Of a DNA stretch of 57,688 nt, positions 1-10,146 are shown piece after piece. Both the position numbers and the translations under genes were made by a program. Within the stretch, counting starts at the first letter, position 1. Every line of letters starts with the position of its first letter. The notes under the pieces were generated by a model. The model was not told where the DNA came from and did not search any database. It saw only the letters and a list, made by a program, of their open reading frames with translations. Source of the stretch: Photorhabdus australis DSM 17609 (GTDB lineage Bacteria > Pseudomonadota > Gammaproteobacteria > Enterobacterales > Enterobacteriaceae); NCBI RefSeq assembly GCF_000711895.1, contig NZ_JONO01000036.1:1-57688 (forward strand), read 5' to 3'.

Positions 1-410
<410 letters not shown>

Positions 411-590
411 AGTTTTTGGGTCTGCACCAAAACTTTGCTCCTGGAACAGGCTTCTCGTCAATTTCTTATCCAGAATTCGGGTTAATTACTACGCTATTTA
501 ATCCTAAAAATCTAACTTTGGATTTATGTGCGTTTGAATATTACTATTATTTAAATGAAATTAAGATTTATTAAATTAAAACGAGATGAC
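411..590. other. Short non-coding stretch between the IS and the pssA terminator
   Basis: No convincing gene is seen. On the minus strand a frame of about 26 codons ends at the IS border and contains KLTRSLFQEQSFGADPKTV. It has stop codons just upstream, so at most it is a scrap of a decayed gene interrupted by the IS. I do not recognise it. Confidence 0.3.
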
Positions 591-627
591 AAAAAAATCC
601 CCTGAAGTTATTTGCAACAGAGGATTT
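591..627 (-). terminator. Rho-independent terminator of pssA
   Basis: Read on the minus strand, an imperfect stem AAATCC(T)CTG / CAGGGGATTT is followed by a run of T. It lies about 30 bases past the pssA stop codon. Confidence 0.7.
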
Positions 628-655
628 ATAACCATAATTAGCTTTATCGATTCAA

Positions 656-2011
656 TTATAGGATACGACTAATCAGTCTATCGACTCGGATGCGGCGTAA
701 ACGACGGATAAGTTTACGTACTTTGACTGGATAAAGCTGGATACTGTCTAGTTTCTGATAATTGCTAATAATCGTAGTGTGAGTACGGATATAGCTTAAT
801 TCTTTTGTACGCTGTTCTTGCATTTCTTCATGAGGATCATGGATAAGAATTGCATTTTCTAAATCTAGTCCCCAGGCACGAGGATTAAGGTTATTTCCTG
901 TAATCAATTGCCATTGATTATCCACCCACACACCTTTCAAATGATAGCTATTATCACCATCTTTCCATAACCGTACAGTCAGTTGATCGTTGTCAACATA
1001 GCGTTGTAGTCTGCTGACAAAACGACGTAGATTGATTTCATATAGATATGGTAATGCACCGATAATTTTAAATGGTTCTTCGGGTGGAATATAAAAATCG
1101 TTGGCCGTTTTATCGCCAACAATAATTTCCACTTGTTTACCTCGACGAAGAAGATGAACAATCTGCCGGACAATAACTGCTGGAAGGTTAAAATATGGTG
1201 TACAAATAATGAGTTTCTGTTCTGTACTGGCGATCAGATGGTTGATGGTTTTATTAAGAAGGTTTTTTTTCCCTAGACCAGAAAGTGGAGTGACAGATAA
1301 TTCATCGTTTGTTGCTTGGTTATTGATCTGATATGTAGTGTGTCGCAGAGAAAAACGAAGTTGACGGATCAGATTTTTAATTTCAGGACTACGAGGACGA
1401 TTTCTACAGTCCAGTTTCTGTACAGCTTCTGCGGAGAAAATGTGATTATCAACAAACTGTTTCATTACTTCTGCAAGTTTTGCATTGTGAAGCAAATGGT
1501 AGCGATCATAACGATATTTATTATGTTGGTGGAGATAAACATCATTAATGCTTGCTCCGCTATAAACTACAGTATTGTCAAAGATAAAACCTTTTAAATG
1601 TAAAACACCTAGTGCTTCACGGGTATTTATTGGTACACCTAATATTGGGATTTTTACGTCAGGATATGCTTCTGCCATAGAGCAATACCAATCGGCATTA
1701 GTTGCCATCGCAGTAGCACCAATTCGTCCACGTTGTGCCCGATGCCAATCGACAAAAACTTTAATGTCTAGTTCGGGGCGTTGTTGTTTAGCTGCATAAA
1801 GTGCATTAAGGATATCTTGCCCTGCGTTATCATTTTCCAGATAAAGGGAGATGATATAAATATGTTTTTCAGCGTTAGCGATTTTTTCCAGCAGGGTGCT
1901 GCGGAACACTTCGGGTTGATAAAGTGTTTTAACATCAGCAACTGACTGAGGTAGCTTAGGCAGTTGTGCAAGGTGTTGTTGATGTTTAACTTGTTTGAAT
2001 TTGGACAACAT
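656..2011 (-). CDS. pssA: CDP-diacylglycerol--serine O-phosphatidyltransferase
   Basis: PssA makes phosphatidylserine from CDP-diacylglycerol and L-serine, the committed step to phosphatidylethanolamine; the enzyme associates peripherally with membrane and ribosomes. It belongs to the phospholipase D superfamily. Two HxKx4D motifs are present: H139/K141/D146 in HLKGFIFD and H358/K360/D365 in HLKGVWVD. The basic C-terminus KVRKLIRRLRRIR matches E. coli. I chose the ATG at 2011, giving 451 residues as in E. coli; the codon before it (2014) is GTG. The neighbour patZ lies 163 bases upstream on the same strand, the same order as in E. coli. Nothing odd is seen in the protein. Confidence 0.97.
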   Translation of the reverse strand: MLSKFKQVKHQQHLAQLPKLPQSVADVKTLYQPEVFRSTLLEKIANAEKHIYIISLYLENDNAGQDILNALYAAKQQRPELDIKVFVDWHRAQRGRIGATAMATNADWYCSMAEAYPDVKIPILGVPINTREALGVLHLKGFIFDNTVVYSGASINDVYLHQHNKYRYDRYHLLHNAKLAEVMKQFVDNHIFSAEAVQKLDCRNRPRSPEIKNLIRQLRFSLRHTTYQINNQATNDELSVTPLSGLGKKNLLNKTINHLIASTEQKLIICTPYFNLPAVIVRQIVHLLRRGKQVEIIVGDKTANDFYIPPEEPFKIIGALPYLYEINLRRFVSRLQRYVDNDQLTVRLWKDGDNSYHLKGVWVDNQWQLITGNNLNPRAWGLDLENAILIHDPHEEMQEQRTKELSYIRTHTTIISNYQKLDSIQLYPVKVRKLIRRLRRIRVDRLISRIL

Positions 2012-2174
2012 CACAGTGCGTTTTTTCTCTTATGTTAGATGGCTGAAATACCACTATATAAAGCGATGAATCAAATGATCTGGCGATAATACCATTAGTC
2101 TAGCTAATTGTGAGCATGATTTAACGCTTTGCTCTCTAATGATCCAAGTCTGTGCGATTCATCACGTAGTTGAT

Positions 2175-4817
2175 TTAAAGTTCAAGGGCTAAGTTTACAA
2201 TGCCATCCTCAAATTGAACATCTATAGTAAATCCTAGTTTCTTAGCTAGTTTTATCATAGTACGATTTTCTGGCATGGTAATAGCGTTGAGGCGGCTTAT
2301 GCCATATTCTCGCGTATAATTAATAAGTTTGACCATAAGCTGATGCCCAAGAGTAATCCCTTTTAAATCAGAACGTACCAGTACAGCGAATTCTGCTTCG
2401 ACATTATCGGGGTCAGCTATGGCACGAGCAACACCGATAATTTCCGGGCTGTTTTTAGGGTGATGCACGGCAACAAATGCCATTTCACGGTCGTAATCAA
2501 TTTGAGTCATGTTTGCCAGATCGTCGTGTGTGAATTCGCTAATTTCACTGAAATAGCGGTAATAGAGATCTTCTTTAGTAACCTGGCTGATAAAATCTTT
2601 CAGTAATGGTTCATCTTCTGGCAGAATCGGACGCAGAAGGCATTCTGTACCACCTTTCAGTATTATGGTTTCTTCTAGTTCGCTTGGATATGGGCGGATA
2701 GCTAATCTGGTTCTTGGATCACCTTCTATCGAAGATAATTCCATTGAAACATCCAATAGTGTGAATTCATTACCAGAAGCCAGTAAAGGATGAATGTCTA
2801 ATCGTATAATTTGTGGGCAATCAAGTAATAGGTTAGACACCTGAACCAAGAGTCGGCTGAGAGCCAGCACATCTAAGGATTGAGGAGAACTCCTTAGCTT
2901 AATTTTTCTACTTTTAATGGCTTGAATAACCAAATATCGAGCTAGTGCCATATTAAGGGGGGGCAATGCAACAGCGGCTTGTGTTTCCTGTAACCATTCA
3001 ACACCACCTTCTCCTAGCATAATCAGTGGACCAAATACTTCATCTTGTTCTACTGCAATTCGCAATTCTTGTGCTCCGGCACGATTTGCCATGCTTTGAA
3101 CTAACAGGCCCTGAACTCTTGCTTGTGGAAAATTCTGGTTGACACGTTCGATAATTGCTTGAGCAGAAGCCCTGACCTCATCCGCATTTCGTAAGTAGAG
3201 CATAACTCCCTGAACTTCTGATTTATGTGGGATATCTGGGGAGCGTAACTTTAGGGCGACAGGATAACCAATCTGTTGAGCAATGCTGACTGCCTCATCG
3301 CTGTTATGAGCAATCCATGTCGGGAGTGTATTGAGACCGTAGGCTTCCAGAATAGGTTGAACTTCATGAGTATCTAGACGAAAATTCCTTTGTTCCAAGG
3401 CTTGTTGTATGCACTGGTGAGCGCGAGCTGTATTGGCAGTGATATTTGCTGGTAATGCTGGTGTTTCTGTTAATTGCTTCTGGTTGCGGCGATATTCCAC
3501 CATATGCATAAAGGCAGTCACAGCGCCTTCTGGGGTTCGGTAAGTTGGAATACCGGCTTCACTGAACAGACGGCGGGCTTCTTGTGACGAATATTCACCA
3601 CACCAGTTGGTAAAAATAGTTAGCCATTTTCCCCGTGGGTGTTGTCGGATTGTTTCAATCACTTTAGTGGCTGTCTGAATGCCGGGAGCAATCGCGCTAG
3701 GAGAGTGAATAAGTAGCAAGGCATCATGGTCGTGACTATCCAACAACGGTTTTAGTGCTGCGATATAGCGTTCCACTGTGGAATCATCTCTTAAATCCAG
3801 TGGGTTATGTAAGGCAATAGTTTCTGGTAATTGTGTTCTTAATGTGTTCGTTACTTCTTCTCCTAACGTCGCTAATTTACCGTTACGACGGAATAATTCA
3901 TCCAGGGCCATTGCTGCCGGGGCTGCACCATTACTGACGATAAACAGCCGTTCTCCTCGTAAAGGTGACATATAACTTAATGTTTCTACAGCAGAAAACA
4001 TTTCATGCGTATCTTGTACCCGTAATAACCCTGCTCTCTGAATAGCTGCGTCGTAAGCAGCATCTAGGTTTTGTTGCTCACCAAGTAATTTCTGTGCCTG
4101 CTTGGTTCGACCACTTTTAACCACCAGGATTGGCTTATTGCGAGAAGCACTTCTGGACGCTGAAAGAAAGCGACGAGCATCATGAATATGTTCTAAATAG
4201 AGCAGAATGGCACTGGTTTTACTGTCACGAGCCAGAAAATCAAGCAGATGGTCAATATCGATATCTACACTGTCGCCCAGCGCTATAAAATAGGAAAATC
4301 CAACTCCTCGGTGCTGTGCCCAGTCAAGAATGGTATTGGATACTGCTGCGGATTGAGAAATGAAGGCTAACTTCCCTTTAAGTATTGGAACCGGAGAAAA
4401 ACTGGCGTTTAGTCCTTGCCAGGGAGCTAATAATCCCAAACTGTTTGGCCCAAGTAGTCGGATACTGTAGTTTTGGCAATACTGTTTTAGTTCAGCAAAT
4501 TGGGGTTTTGGTGAAGAAAGAATAATAACTGTTTTACAACCTCGTTGTCCCAATTGCTCCAGACATTGTAAATTGCGGCTATGATGAGTACAGATAACAG
4601 CTAAGTCTGGTGTAATAGGTAATTTGTCTATTGAAGGATAGGCTAAAACCCCTTGAACGGAACTTTTATTCGGGGTTATCGGTAGTATTGGCCCAGCAAA
4701 TCCTCCTGCGAGTAGGTTACGCATCATAACTGAACCAGCTCGTTCTGGTTTTTCTGAGGCACCAATTACAGCAATGGATTTAGGGCGTAATAAAGCTTCA
4801 AGTCCGCGCTGGCTCAT
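2175..4817 (-). CDS. patZ: Peptidyl-lysine N-acetyltransferase PatZ (Pka, YfiQ)
   Basis: PatZ acetylates lysines of metabolic enzymes such as acetyl-CoA synthetase, using acetyl-CoA. The protein has the usual fusion: an N-terminal CoA-binding Rossmann domain (SIAVIGASEKPERAG near residue 14), a succinyl-CoA-ligase-like domain (GPNSLGL and ISQSAAV near residues 125-155), an ATP-grasp-like domain (from about residue 470, with ALKLRSPDIPHKSE), and a C-terminal GNAT domain from about residue 730. At 880 residues it is close to the 886 of E. coli. The start ATG has an AAGGA-like ribosome site. The ADP-forming ligase part is known to be catalytically dead in this family and acts as a sensor. The tapT remnant lies directly upstream. 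Confidence 0.95.
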   Translation of the reverse strand: MSQRGLEALLRPKSIAVIGASEKPERAGSVMMRNLLAGGFAGPILPITPNKSSVQGVLAYPSIDKLPITPDLAVICTHHSRNLQCLEQLGQRGCKTVIILSSPKPQFAELKQYCQNYSIRLLGPNSLGLLAPWQGLNASFSPVPILKGKLAFISQSAAVSNTILDWAQHRGVGFSYFIALGDSVDIDIDHLLDFLARDSKTSAILLYLEHIHDARRFLSASRSASRNKPILVVKSGRTKQAQKLLGEQQNLDAAYDAAIQRAGLLRVQDTHEMFSAVETLSYMSPLRGERLFIVSNGAAPAAMALDELFRRNGKLATLGEEVTNTLRTQLPETIALHNPLDLRDDSTVERYIAALKPLLDSHDHDALLLIHSPSAIAPGIQTATKVIETIRQHPRGKWLTIFTNWCGEYSSQEARRLFSEAGIPTYRTPEGAVTAFMHMVEYRRNQKQLTETPALPANITANTARAHQCIQQALEQRNFRLDTHEVQPILEAYGLNTLPTWIAHNSDEAVSIAQQIGYPVALKLRSPDIPHKSEVQGVMLYLRNADEVRASAQAIIERVNQNFPQARVQGLLVQSMANRAGAQELRIAVEQDEVFGPLIMLGEGGVEWLQETQAAVALPPLNMALARYLVIQAIKSRKIKLRSSPQSLDVLALSRLLVQVSNLLLDCPQIIRLDIHPLLASGNEFTLLDVSMELSSIEGDPRTRLAIRPYPSELEETIILKGGTECLLRPILPEDEPLLKDFISQVTKEDLYYRYFSEISEFTHDDLANMTQIDYDREMAFVAVHHPKNSPEIIGVARAIADPDNVEAEFAVLVRSDLKGITLGHQLMVKLINYTREYGISRLNAITMPENRTMIKLAKKLGFTIDVQFEDGIVNLALEL

Positions 4818-4884
4818 CAGGAGGTTCCTTAATTAGCAATTAATGTTGACAACTGTAGCGGATTTCGCCAGCAATTGCTGTGAT

Positions 4885-5317
4885 TTACACTTCTCGATGA
4901 TGGGGTTTACCTGCCAGATATTGCTGATGGAAATAACTAAAATGGGTAAGCAATTGCTGAGAAGCCGTTATGTCTCTAGCTTTTTCCAGAATGATTGCTG
5001 CCACTTCCGCAGTACAGTGTTGTTCTTCTCTGGCTGACATCCGTAATAAATAATTTGTTTTTGCAGTACTGTTGATGGATAACAATGGAATATTGTCCAG
5101 ATAAGGACTTTTTACTGGGCTTCATTGGCTCGGTATCAAACATGATAAGGCAAAAGCGGCTGGTAGCATTTGCCGGTTTAATTGTATCGCACAAGCCGTT
5201 TTTCCGTATCAGCAGGTAGTAAGAGCATCGTTCTATACGACAACCTCGGGCACGAAAGGGGCGCGTGGAGCGAATAAGGCGCTGTTGGTGCAGTTGGACG
5301 ACAGAATTATCATTCAT
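4885..5317 (-). pseudogene. tapT: Decayed tRNA-uridine aminocarboxypropyltransferase (yfiP) with internal deletion
   Basis: Two minus-strand frames match, from memory, the two ends of E. coli TapT/YfiP, which makes acp3U47 in tRNA. The first (from ATG 5317) reads MNDNSVVQLHQQRLIRSTRP and continues to CLIMFDTEPMKPS. The second begins KSPYLDNIPLLS near 5118 and reads through QHCTAEVA to YLAGKPHHREV, stop at 4885-4887. They meet at the AGTAAAAAGTCC region with a frame change. About 80 residues including the catalytic DGTW segment are gone. The zinc-binding cluster is also eroded: E. coli has RCQRC and LCLC where this copy has RCSYY and GLCD. The position next to patZ is that of E. coli yfiP. Short homology at the junction suggests a deletion between AGTAA/AAGT repeats. 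Confidence 0.9.
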
Positions 5318-5455
5318 AAATCAAGAACCTGGGTCCTTTAGGTAAAAAGGCAGGAAAAAATTTAGGGTACATTTTAATGGATTGTGGTTGTCAGAGGTAG
5401 CTTACTATGCATACATCAGGTAATCTTCGCGCCCATAAAGTAGTTGGAGAAACGA

Positions 5456-6472
5456 ATGAACGATTCATATAGTGGTAAAAATGGCAAAGTCAAAGTGATG
5501 TATGTCCGTAGCGAGGACAAGAATGATAGCCGCAGTAGTAATAAACGTCCGTCAGGCAAAGGGCGCGATCAAGGTCAGCGTCGTTGGGACAATGAGCGAT
5601 CATCCCGTTCTCCGCGTATTACTGAGCGTGAAAGATCGCCCTGGAAAACAGTTTCACGTCCTGAGAGTGATTCTCTGGTGCGAGAGCATGATGGTATTAG
5701 CGGGAAAAGTCAGATTAATCCTGAGCAGCTCCGTCGTCAGCGAATGGAAGAAACCCGGATTTATGGCGAAAATGCGTGTCAGGCGATGTTTAAGAACCGA
5801 TCTGAAGCGATAGTTAGAGCTTGGTTTATTGAGTCAGTGACACCTCGTTTTCGTAATGCTTTGAAATGGATGGCTGCTAACCGCAAAGCTTATCATGTTG
5901 TGGATGAAGCTGAATTGACAAAAGTGTCAGGCACTGAGCATCATGGTGGTGTCTGTTTCCTGATTAAAAAACGTAGTGGTTTGGATGTAGAAACTTACCT
6001 TAAAGATGCTCCGGTAAAAGATTGTGTTTTGGCTCTTGAAGATGTGGGTAATCCTCATAATATTGGCGCTATTATGCGAAGCTGTGCACATTTTGGCGTA
6101 CAGGGAGTCGTTTTGCAGGATGTAGCTTTGTTGGAGTCTGGTGCGGCTATCCGTACAGCGGAAGGAGGTGCTGAGCATATTAAAGGCATTGATGCTGATA
6201 GTCTGACGGCTACACTGAATAAATTTCGCAAAGCCGGTTACACTATTGTGACTACATCTAGCCATAAAGGGAGTACCGATTTAGCTAAAGCTGAATTGCC
6301 AGGAAAAATGGTTTTGGTACTTGGTCAAGAACGTGATGGCCTGAGTGACAGTGCTTGGGAACATGGTGATATGAGTTTGTTCGTTGGTGGTACAGGTTTG
6401 GTTGAAAGCCTGAATGTTTCTGTTGCAACTGGCATTATGCTGGCTGAATGGTGGCGACAGAATAAAGCTTGA
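5456..6472 (+). CDS. yfiF: SpoU/TrmH-family RNA 2'-O-methyltransferase YfiF (TrmG-like)
   Basis: Predicted AdoMet-dependent 2'-O-ribose methyltransferase with the SPOUT trefoil knot. The first ~95 residues are basic, low in complexity and rich in Arg/Ser/Gly, as in E. coli YfiF. A substrate-binding part follows ([20 protein letters not shown]). The C-terminal catalytic domain carries motif 1 [11 protein letters not shown], motif 2 [12 protein letters not shown] and motif 3 [15 protein letters not shown]. The ATG at 5456 has GGAG at 5446-5449 and matches the E. coli N-terminus; the in-frame TTG at 5444 lacks such a site. The gene is divergent from the tapT remnant. In E. coli trxC lies between them and is absent here. 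Confidence 0.93.
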   Translation: MNDSYSGKNGKVKVMYVRSEDKNDSRSSNKRPSGKGRDQGQRRWDNERSSRSPRITERERSPWKTVSRPESDSLVREHDGISGKSQINPEQLRRQRMEETRIYGENACQAMFKNRSEAIVRAWFIESVTPRFRNALKWMAANRKAYHVVDEAELTKVSGTEHHGGVCFLIKKRSGLDVETYLKDAPVKDCVLALEDVGNPHNIGAIMRSCAHFGVQGVVLQDVALLESGAAIRTAEGGAEHIKGIDADSLTATLNKFRKAGYTIVTTSSHKGSTDLAKAELPGKMVLVLGQERDGLSDSAWEHGDMSLFVGGTGLVESLNVSVATGIMLAEWWRQNKA

Positions 6473-6481
6473 TTGTAAAAG

Positions 6482-6501
6482 CGGGAGCGGTGGTGCTCCC
6501 G
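6482..6501. terminator. Hairpin between convergent yfiF and emrB
   Basis: CGGGAGC - GGTGGT - GCTCCCG forms a perfect 7-bp stem, with TTTCGTT after it on the plus strand and CTTTTAC after it on the minus strand. It lies between two convergent stop codons and could serve both. Confidence 0.75.
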
Positions 6502-6517
6502 TTTCGTTATTTAAGAT

Positions 6518-8089
6518 TCAGTGAGCTCCGCTAATACTCTCTTTACTTCCTTGTGTGAATGGCGGTTTAGCCAGCCAGACAAGTATGATCAAAATCAGGA
6601 ATACGCTGGCAGAGAGCCAGAAAATTTCATTTGCTGAAATTATGAGTCCCTGATGGGTAATCTCTTTTGCCAGATAAGCAGAAATTTGCTGGTTATTCAT
6701 TCCTAGTGCCGATAATTGTTGATAAATCTGTTGAGTATCAAGGCTATAAGGATTGATATATTCAGTAAAATGAGAGTGATGCATGGATTCGCGCTGAGTC
6801 CACATGGTTGTCGTTATTGATGTTCCTATTGACCCAGCCAGTGTCCGAATGAAATTTGATAGGCTGGATGCTGATGCTACCCGTTCTGACGGTAAACCGG
6901 AAAGGATGATGGTTGTTAATGGCATAAAAAAGCAAGCAATGGCAAATCCCTGAATAAACTGAGGCCATGCGGAAGCGGCGAAATCCATGCCTGGTTCGAA
7001 CGTATATGCACGCCAATAATAACAAACAGCGTAAACAATAAAGCTGAATGTCACTATGTAACGCATATCTACTCTGTCGCTGAACTTACCGATTAGCGGA
7101 GATATTATCAACGGTAATAACCCTACTGGTGCAGCGGCAAGACCTGCCCAGGTTGCAGTATAGCCAAACACTTCTTGTAATAACTGAGGCAACAAAACGA
7201 TTGTGCCAAAGTAGAGTAGATAGGCCAAACTTAAGCAGAAACAGCCAATAGTAAAATTGCGTTCTTTAAATAGTGACAAGTCAATAATCGGATGGTCATC
7301 GGTCAATTCCCATACTGTCAGGAATATCAATGTGATTACGGCTATCACCGCCAATACAATAATTTCTGTAGAATTAAACCAGTCCAGGTCTTTTCCCTGA
7401 TCCAACATGATCTGTAAACAACTCACCCCGATAATTAGCAATAGGAGTCCTACTGTATCGATAGGTTTGATTTCTGTTTGAGTTTCACGTCCTTTTAGCG
7501 TTTGCATGGCAATTAAAATAACCACGATACCAATAGGAACGTTGATGAAGAATATCCATCCCCAATGATAGTTATCACTGATATAACCACCCAGGATAGG
7601 ACCAAAAATCGGGGCGACAATAATAGTCATTGACCATAATGCCAGCGCCATATTTCCTTTGGCTGGTGGATAATTATGCAGAAGTAGGCTTTGTGAAAGA
7701 GGAATAATAGGACCTGCAACTAATCCTTGAATAACCCGAAAGAAAATTAACATTCCAAGACTGTTGGAAATGCCACATAGCCAGGAAGATATAGCAAATA
7801 AGGCTGTTGACCAGATAAATAGTTTAACTTCACCGATGCGTTTTGCTAGCCACCCAGTAATTGGGATTGAAATCGCGTTAGCAACACCGAAAGAGGTAAT
7901 TACCCAAATCCCCTGAGAATTTGATGATCCCAGATTACCTGCGATAGTGGGTATTGCCACGTTAGCGATTGTAGAATCTAAAACTTGCATAAAAGTTGCC
8001 AGGGATAACGCAATAGTCATCCATGCAAGTTTAGCGCCTGTAAGCGGCTGTCTTGTCACTTTGGCCTCCGGTATATTATTTTCCAGCAT
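6518..8089 (-). CDS. emrB: Multidrug efflux MFS transporter EmrB (DHA2 family)
   Basis: Inner-membrane proton/drug antiporter with 14 predicted membrane helices, the DHA2 layout. It works with the adaptor EmrA and an outer-membrane channel of the TolC type to expel uncouplers and hydrophobic drugs. Visible family signatures are MQVLDSTIANVAIPTIAG (motif D1) at residues 35-52, GWLAKRIGEVKLF (motif A) near residue 85 and the motif C helix LWSMTIIVAPIFGPILGGY near residue 150. Its length of 523 residues compares with 512 in E. coli. The start overlaps the emrA stop by 14 bases, so translation is probably coupled. Confidence 0.95.
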   Translation of the reverse strand: MLENNIPEAKVTRQPLTGAKLAWMTIALSLATFMQVLDSTIANVAIPTIAGNLGSSNSQGIWVITSFGVANAISIPITGWLAKRIGEVKLFIWSTALFAISSWLCGISNSLGMLIFFRVIQGLVAGPIIPLSQSLLLHNYPPAKGNMALALWSMTIIVAPIFGPILGGYISDNYHWGWIFFINVPIGIVVILIAMQTLKGRETQTEIKPIDTVGLLLLIIGVSCLQIMLDQGKDLDWFNSTEIIVLAVIAVITLIFLTVWELTDDHPIIDLSLFKERNFTIGCFCLSLAYLLYFGTIVLLPQLLQEVFGYTATWAGLAAAPVGLLPLIISPLIGKFSDRVDMRYIVTFSFIVYAVCYYWRAYTFEPGMDFAASAWPQFIQGFAIACFFMPLTTIILSGLPSERVASASSLSNFIRTLAGSIGTSITTTMWTQRESMHHSHFTEYINPYSLDTQQIYQQLSALGMNNQQISAYLAKEITHQGLIISANEIFWLSASVFLILIILVWLAKPPFTQGSKESISGAH

Positions 8090-9254
8090 TATTATTAATT
8101 ATGTCGGTGACTATTTTATTTGCCGGAGACATATCTATTGTCAGAGCTGTTGTTTGATAAGCTGATTTAGTGCGTGTTTGGTTTGATAAAACTTGTCCAT
8201 CAGAATGGGCGGTATCTACCCTTACTTTAGTAGATAGGCCGATGCGTAATGGGTATTTCTCTAATTGTTCAGGATCCAGTTCAATGCGGACAGGTAAGCG
8301 TTGAACAACTTTGATCCAGTTGCCACTGGCATTTTGAGCAGGCAATAAAGAGAAGGCACTTCCTGTACCCATATCAAGCCCCGTGATTTTGCCATTAAAT
8401 ATTTTGTCCTCACCGTAAAAATCACTAGTAATTTCTGCGGGTTGACCAATACGCATGTCGGCGAGCTGAGTTTCTTTAAAATTAGCTTCAATCCACATAT
8501 CGTATGCTGGGATTATTGCCATCAGTGGTGTATTTTTATTAATTTGTGCACCAATTTGTACACTGCGACGTGAAACATAACCATCAATTGGGCTGACTAT
8601 TTTAGTGCGTTGTAACGCTAACCAGGCATTGCGAACATCCGTTGCAGCTTGTTCAACTGTGGGTTGTTTTTCTAAAGGAGTATCCAGAATAATTGCTTGA
8701 TTGGCGTTATATTGTTCGATGGCGACATCTAATGCAGCTTGGGCGCTTGTAACAGCTTCTCGTGCATGTTGCAATTCTTCTTTACCAATGACTTTCTGAG
8801 CACCAAGTATTTCACGGCGGCTGAGATCACTTTGGACTCGAGTTAATTCAGAGCGGCGCAGGGCAATATTAGCCAGATATTGTTTACTGTTAATCATCCG
8901 CTGATGAGTTTGGCGGACACTACTGGCGAGAGCAGTTTTTGCTTTTTCCAGAGCTAATTCTGTATCACGGGGATCGAGTTGTACCAACACACTACCGCTT
9001 TTCACAAAATCCGTGTTATCGAAGTTAACAGTAATTACACTGCCAGCAACTTGCGACATGATTTGAATTTGGTTGCCTGTAACGTAGGCGTTATCTGTTT
9101 CTTGATGATGGCGTAAAACGATAAACCAATAAAAAAAGTAGGCAACACCAAGTAAGCTAAAGGCAAGGGTTAGTAACACTAAGGCGCGACTTCGCTGTCT
9201 TTTTTTGCTACTGTTCAGGTTTTGTGGTGCTTGCACTTCCTCATTTGCACTCAT
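8076..9254 (-). CDS. emrA: Multidrug efflux periplasmic adaptor EmrA
   Basis: Membrane-fusion protein of the HlyD/EmrA family. A short cytoplasmic tail rich in Lys/Arg is followed by one membrane helix (about residues 24-46, ALVLLTLAFSLLGVAYFFYW). The first lipoyl half follows (NAYVTGNQIQIMSQVAGSV), then a long coiled-coil hairpin (about 95-205), the second lipoyl half (IVSPIDGYVSRRSVQIGAQI) and a beta-barrel. At 392 residues it matches the 390 of E. coli. It forms an operon with emrB. The 238-base gap to mprA upstream contains an inverted repeat. Confidence 0.95.
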   Translation of the reverse strand: MSANEEVQAPQNLNSSKKRQRSRALVLLTLAFSLLGVAYFFYWFIVLRHHQETDNAYVTGNQIQIMSQVAGSVITVNFDNTDFVKSGSVLVQLDPRDTELALEKAKTALASSVRQTHQRMINSKQYLANIALRRSELTRVQSDLSRREILGAQKVIGKEELQHAREAVTSAQAALDVAIEQYNANQAIILDTPLEKQPTVEQAATDVRNAWLALQRTKIVSPIDGYVSRRSVQIGAQINKNTPLMAIIPAYDMWIEANFKETQLADMRIGQPAEITSDFYGEDKIFNGKITGLDMGTGSAFSLLPAQNASGNWIKVVQRLPVRIELDPEQLEKYPLRIGLSTKVRVDTAHSDGQVLSNQTRTKSAYQTTALTIDMSPANKIVTDIINNNAGK

Positions 9255-9310
9255 AGTAAATCTCCGTGCTTGTTATTTTCTTCCGGTAACTACCGTCTTT
9301 TAGGATCACT

Positions 9311-9343
9311 TTTCCAGTAGCGCTATATCATCACTACTGGAAA
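9311..9343. repeat. 10-bp inverted repeat between mprA and emrA
   Basis: TTTCCAGTAG and CTACTGGAAA are perfect arms separated by about 13 bases. It lies in the mprA-emrA gap. No T-run follows on either strand, so it may be a leader structure or operator rather than a terminator. Confidence 0.4.
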
Positions 9344-9492
9344 GGTGAATTACACAGAGTCCAATGTTATCGAAGAATAAGAGTTAGCTCTTTGCAGAAT
9401 AGATCATATTGGCTAACAAGAAAGTTTTTTCGAACGATTTGACCAGGAAAGTGTTACTTGGTTAAAAAGAGTTCGATTAAACAACAAGCTGT

Positions 9493-10017
9493 TTATTTGA
9501 TACAATCGCCCATTGTATCAAGTTTGACTAATAATTTTCTCATTAACTTCTCTAACTGTTTTTGTTCCTCCTGGTCAAGACATGACCAAAGTCTTCTTAA
9601 GCAATCATGTTGAGGTGGGAGCAAACTATTTAAGAATTTTGTACCTTGCTCTGTCAGGTGAAGGTGAAGACAGCGGCGATCGTTATGACTTTCTTTTCTT
9701 TCAATCCACTCCTGCTTTTCTAATTCATCAGCGATACGAGTGGCGTTAGTACGGGAAGAACCTAAAGCGGCACTGAGTTCTGACGGCTGAATACTGTGGC
9801 TTTCTTTAGTATCAAGGATCATCAGGGCCATGAACAAAGTTTCATTGATTCCTTGAGCTTTCAACATATTATTACGGTTTTCAAGCAACTTACTTTGGAC
9901 GTGCATTGATAACCTAGTCAACAGGATCTCTTGATAAGGGATATCTTTATTTAATTTGGCTTGCTGTGCTGCACGAATATTCAGTAATTCTTCGGTAGGC
10001 GTAAACGAACTTTCCAT
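9493..10017 (-). CDS. mprA: MarR-family repressor MprA (EmrR)
   Basis: Winged-helix repressor of emrAB that releases DNA when it binds drugs such as salicylate or uncouplers. It has 174 residues against 176 in E. coli. The DNA-binding core is at about residues 70-125 ([20 protein letters not shown] recognition helix region, followed by the wing [19 protein letters not shown]). It is the first gene of mprA-emrA-emrB. A perfect GATAAC-TTTT-GTTATC palindrome lies 33-48 bases before its ATG and is a candidate autoregulatory site. Confidence 0.94.
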   Translation of the reverse strand: MESSFTPTEELLNIRAAQQAKLNKDIPYQEILLTRLSMHVQSKLLENRNNMLKAQGINETLFMALMILDTKESHSIQPSELSAALGSSRTNATRIADELEKQEWIERKESHNDRRCLHLHLTEQGTKFLNSLLPPQHDCLRRLWSCLDQEEQKQLEKLMRKLLVKLDTMGDCIK

Positions 10018-10049
10018 TATTTAGATACCTTATTAGTTTCAACTGGTAA

Positions 10050-10065
10050 GATAACTTTTGTTATC
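10050..10065. promoter_or_regulatory. Palindrome upstream of mprA, candidate MprA operator
   Basis: GATAAC-TTTT-GTTATC is a perfect inverted repeat in the 129-base gap between ygaH and mprA. E. coli MprA represses its own operon by binding the promoter region. The assignment here is inference from position and symmetry. Confidence 0.4.
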
Positions 10066-10146
10066 AAACATCCAAATGGTATATTAAAAGATAAATTTAG
10101 CAATTGTAGTTATTTATTATCATCATATTTCTTTTGATATTGATAC

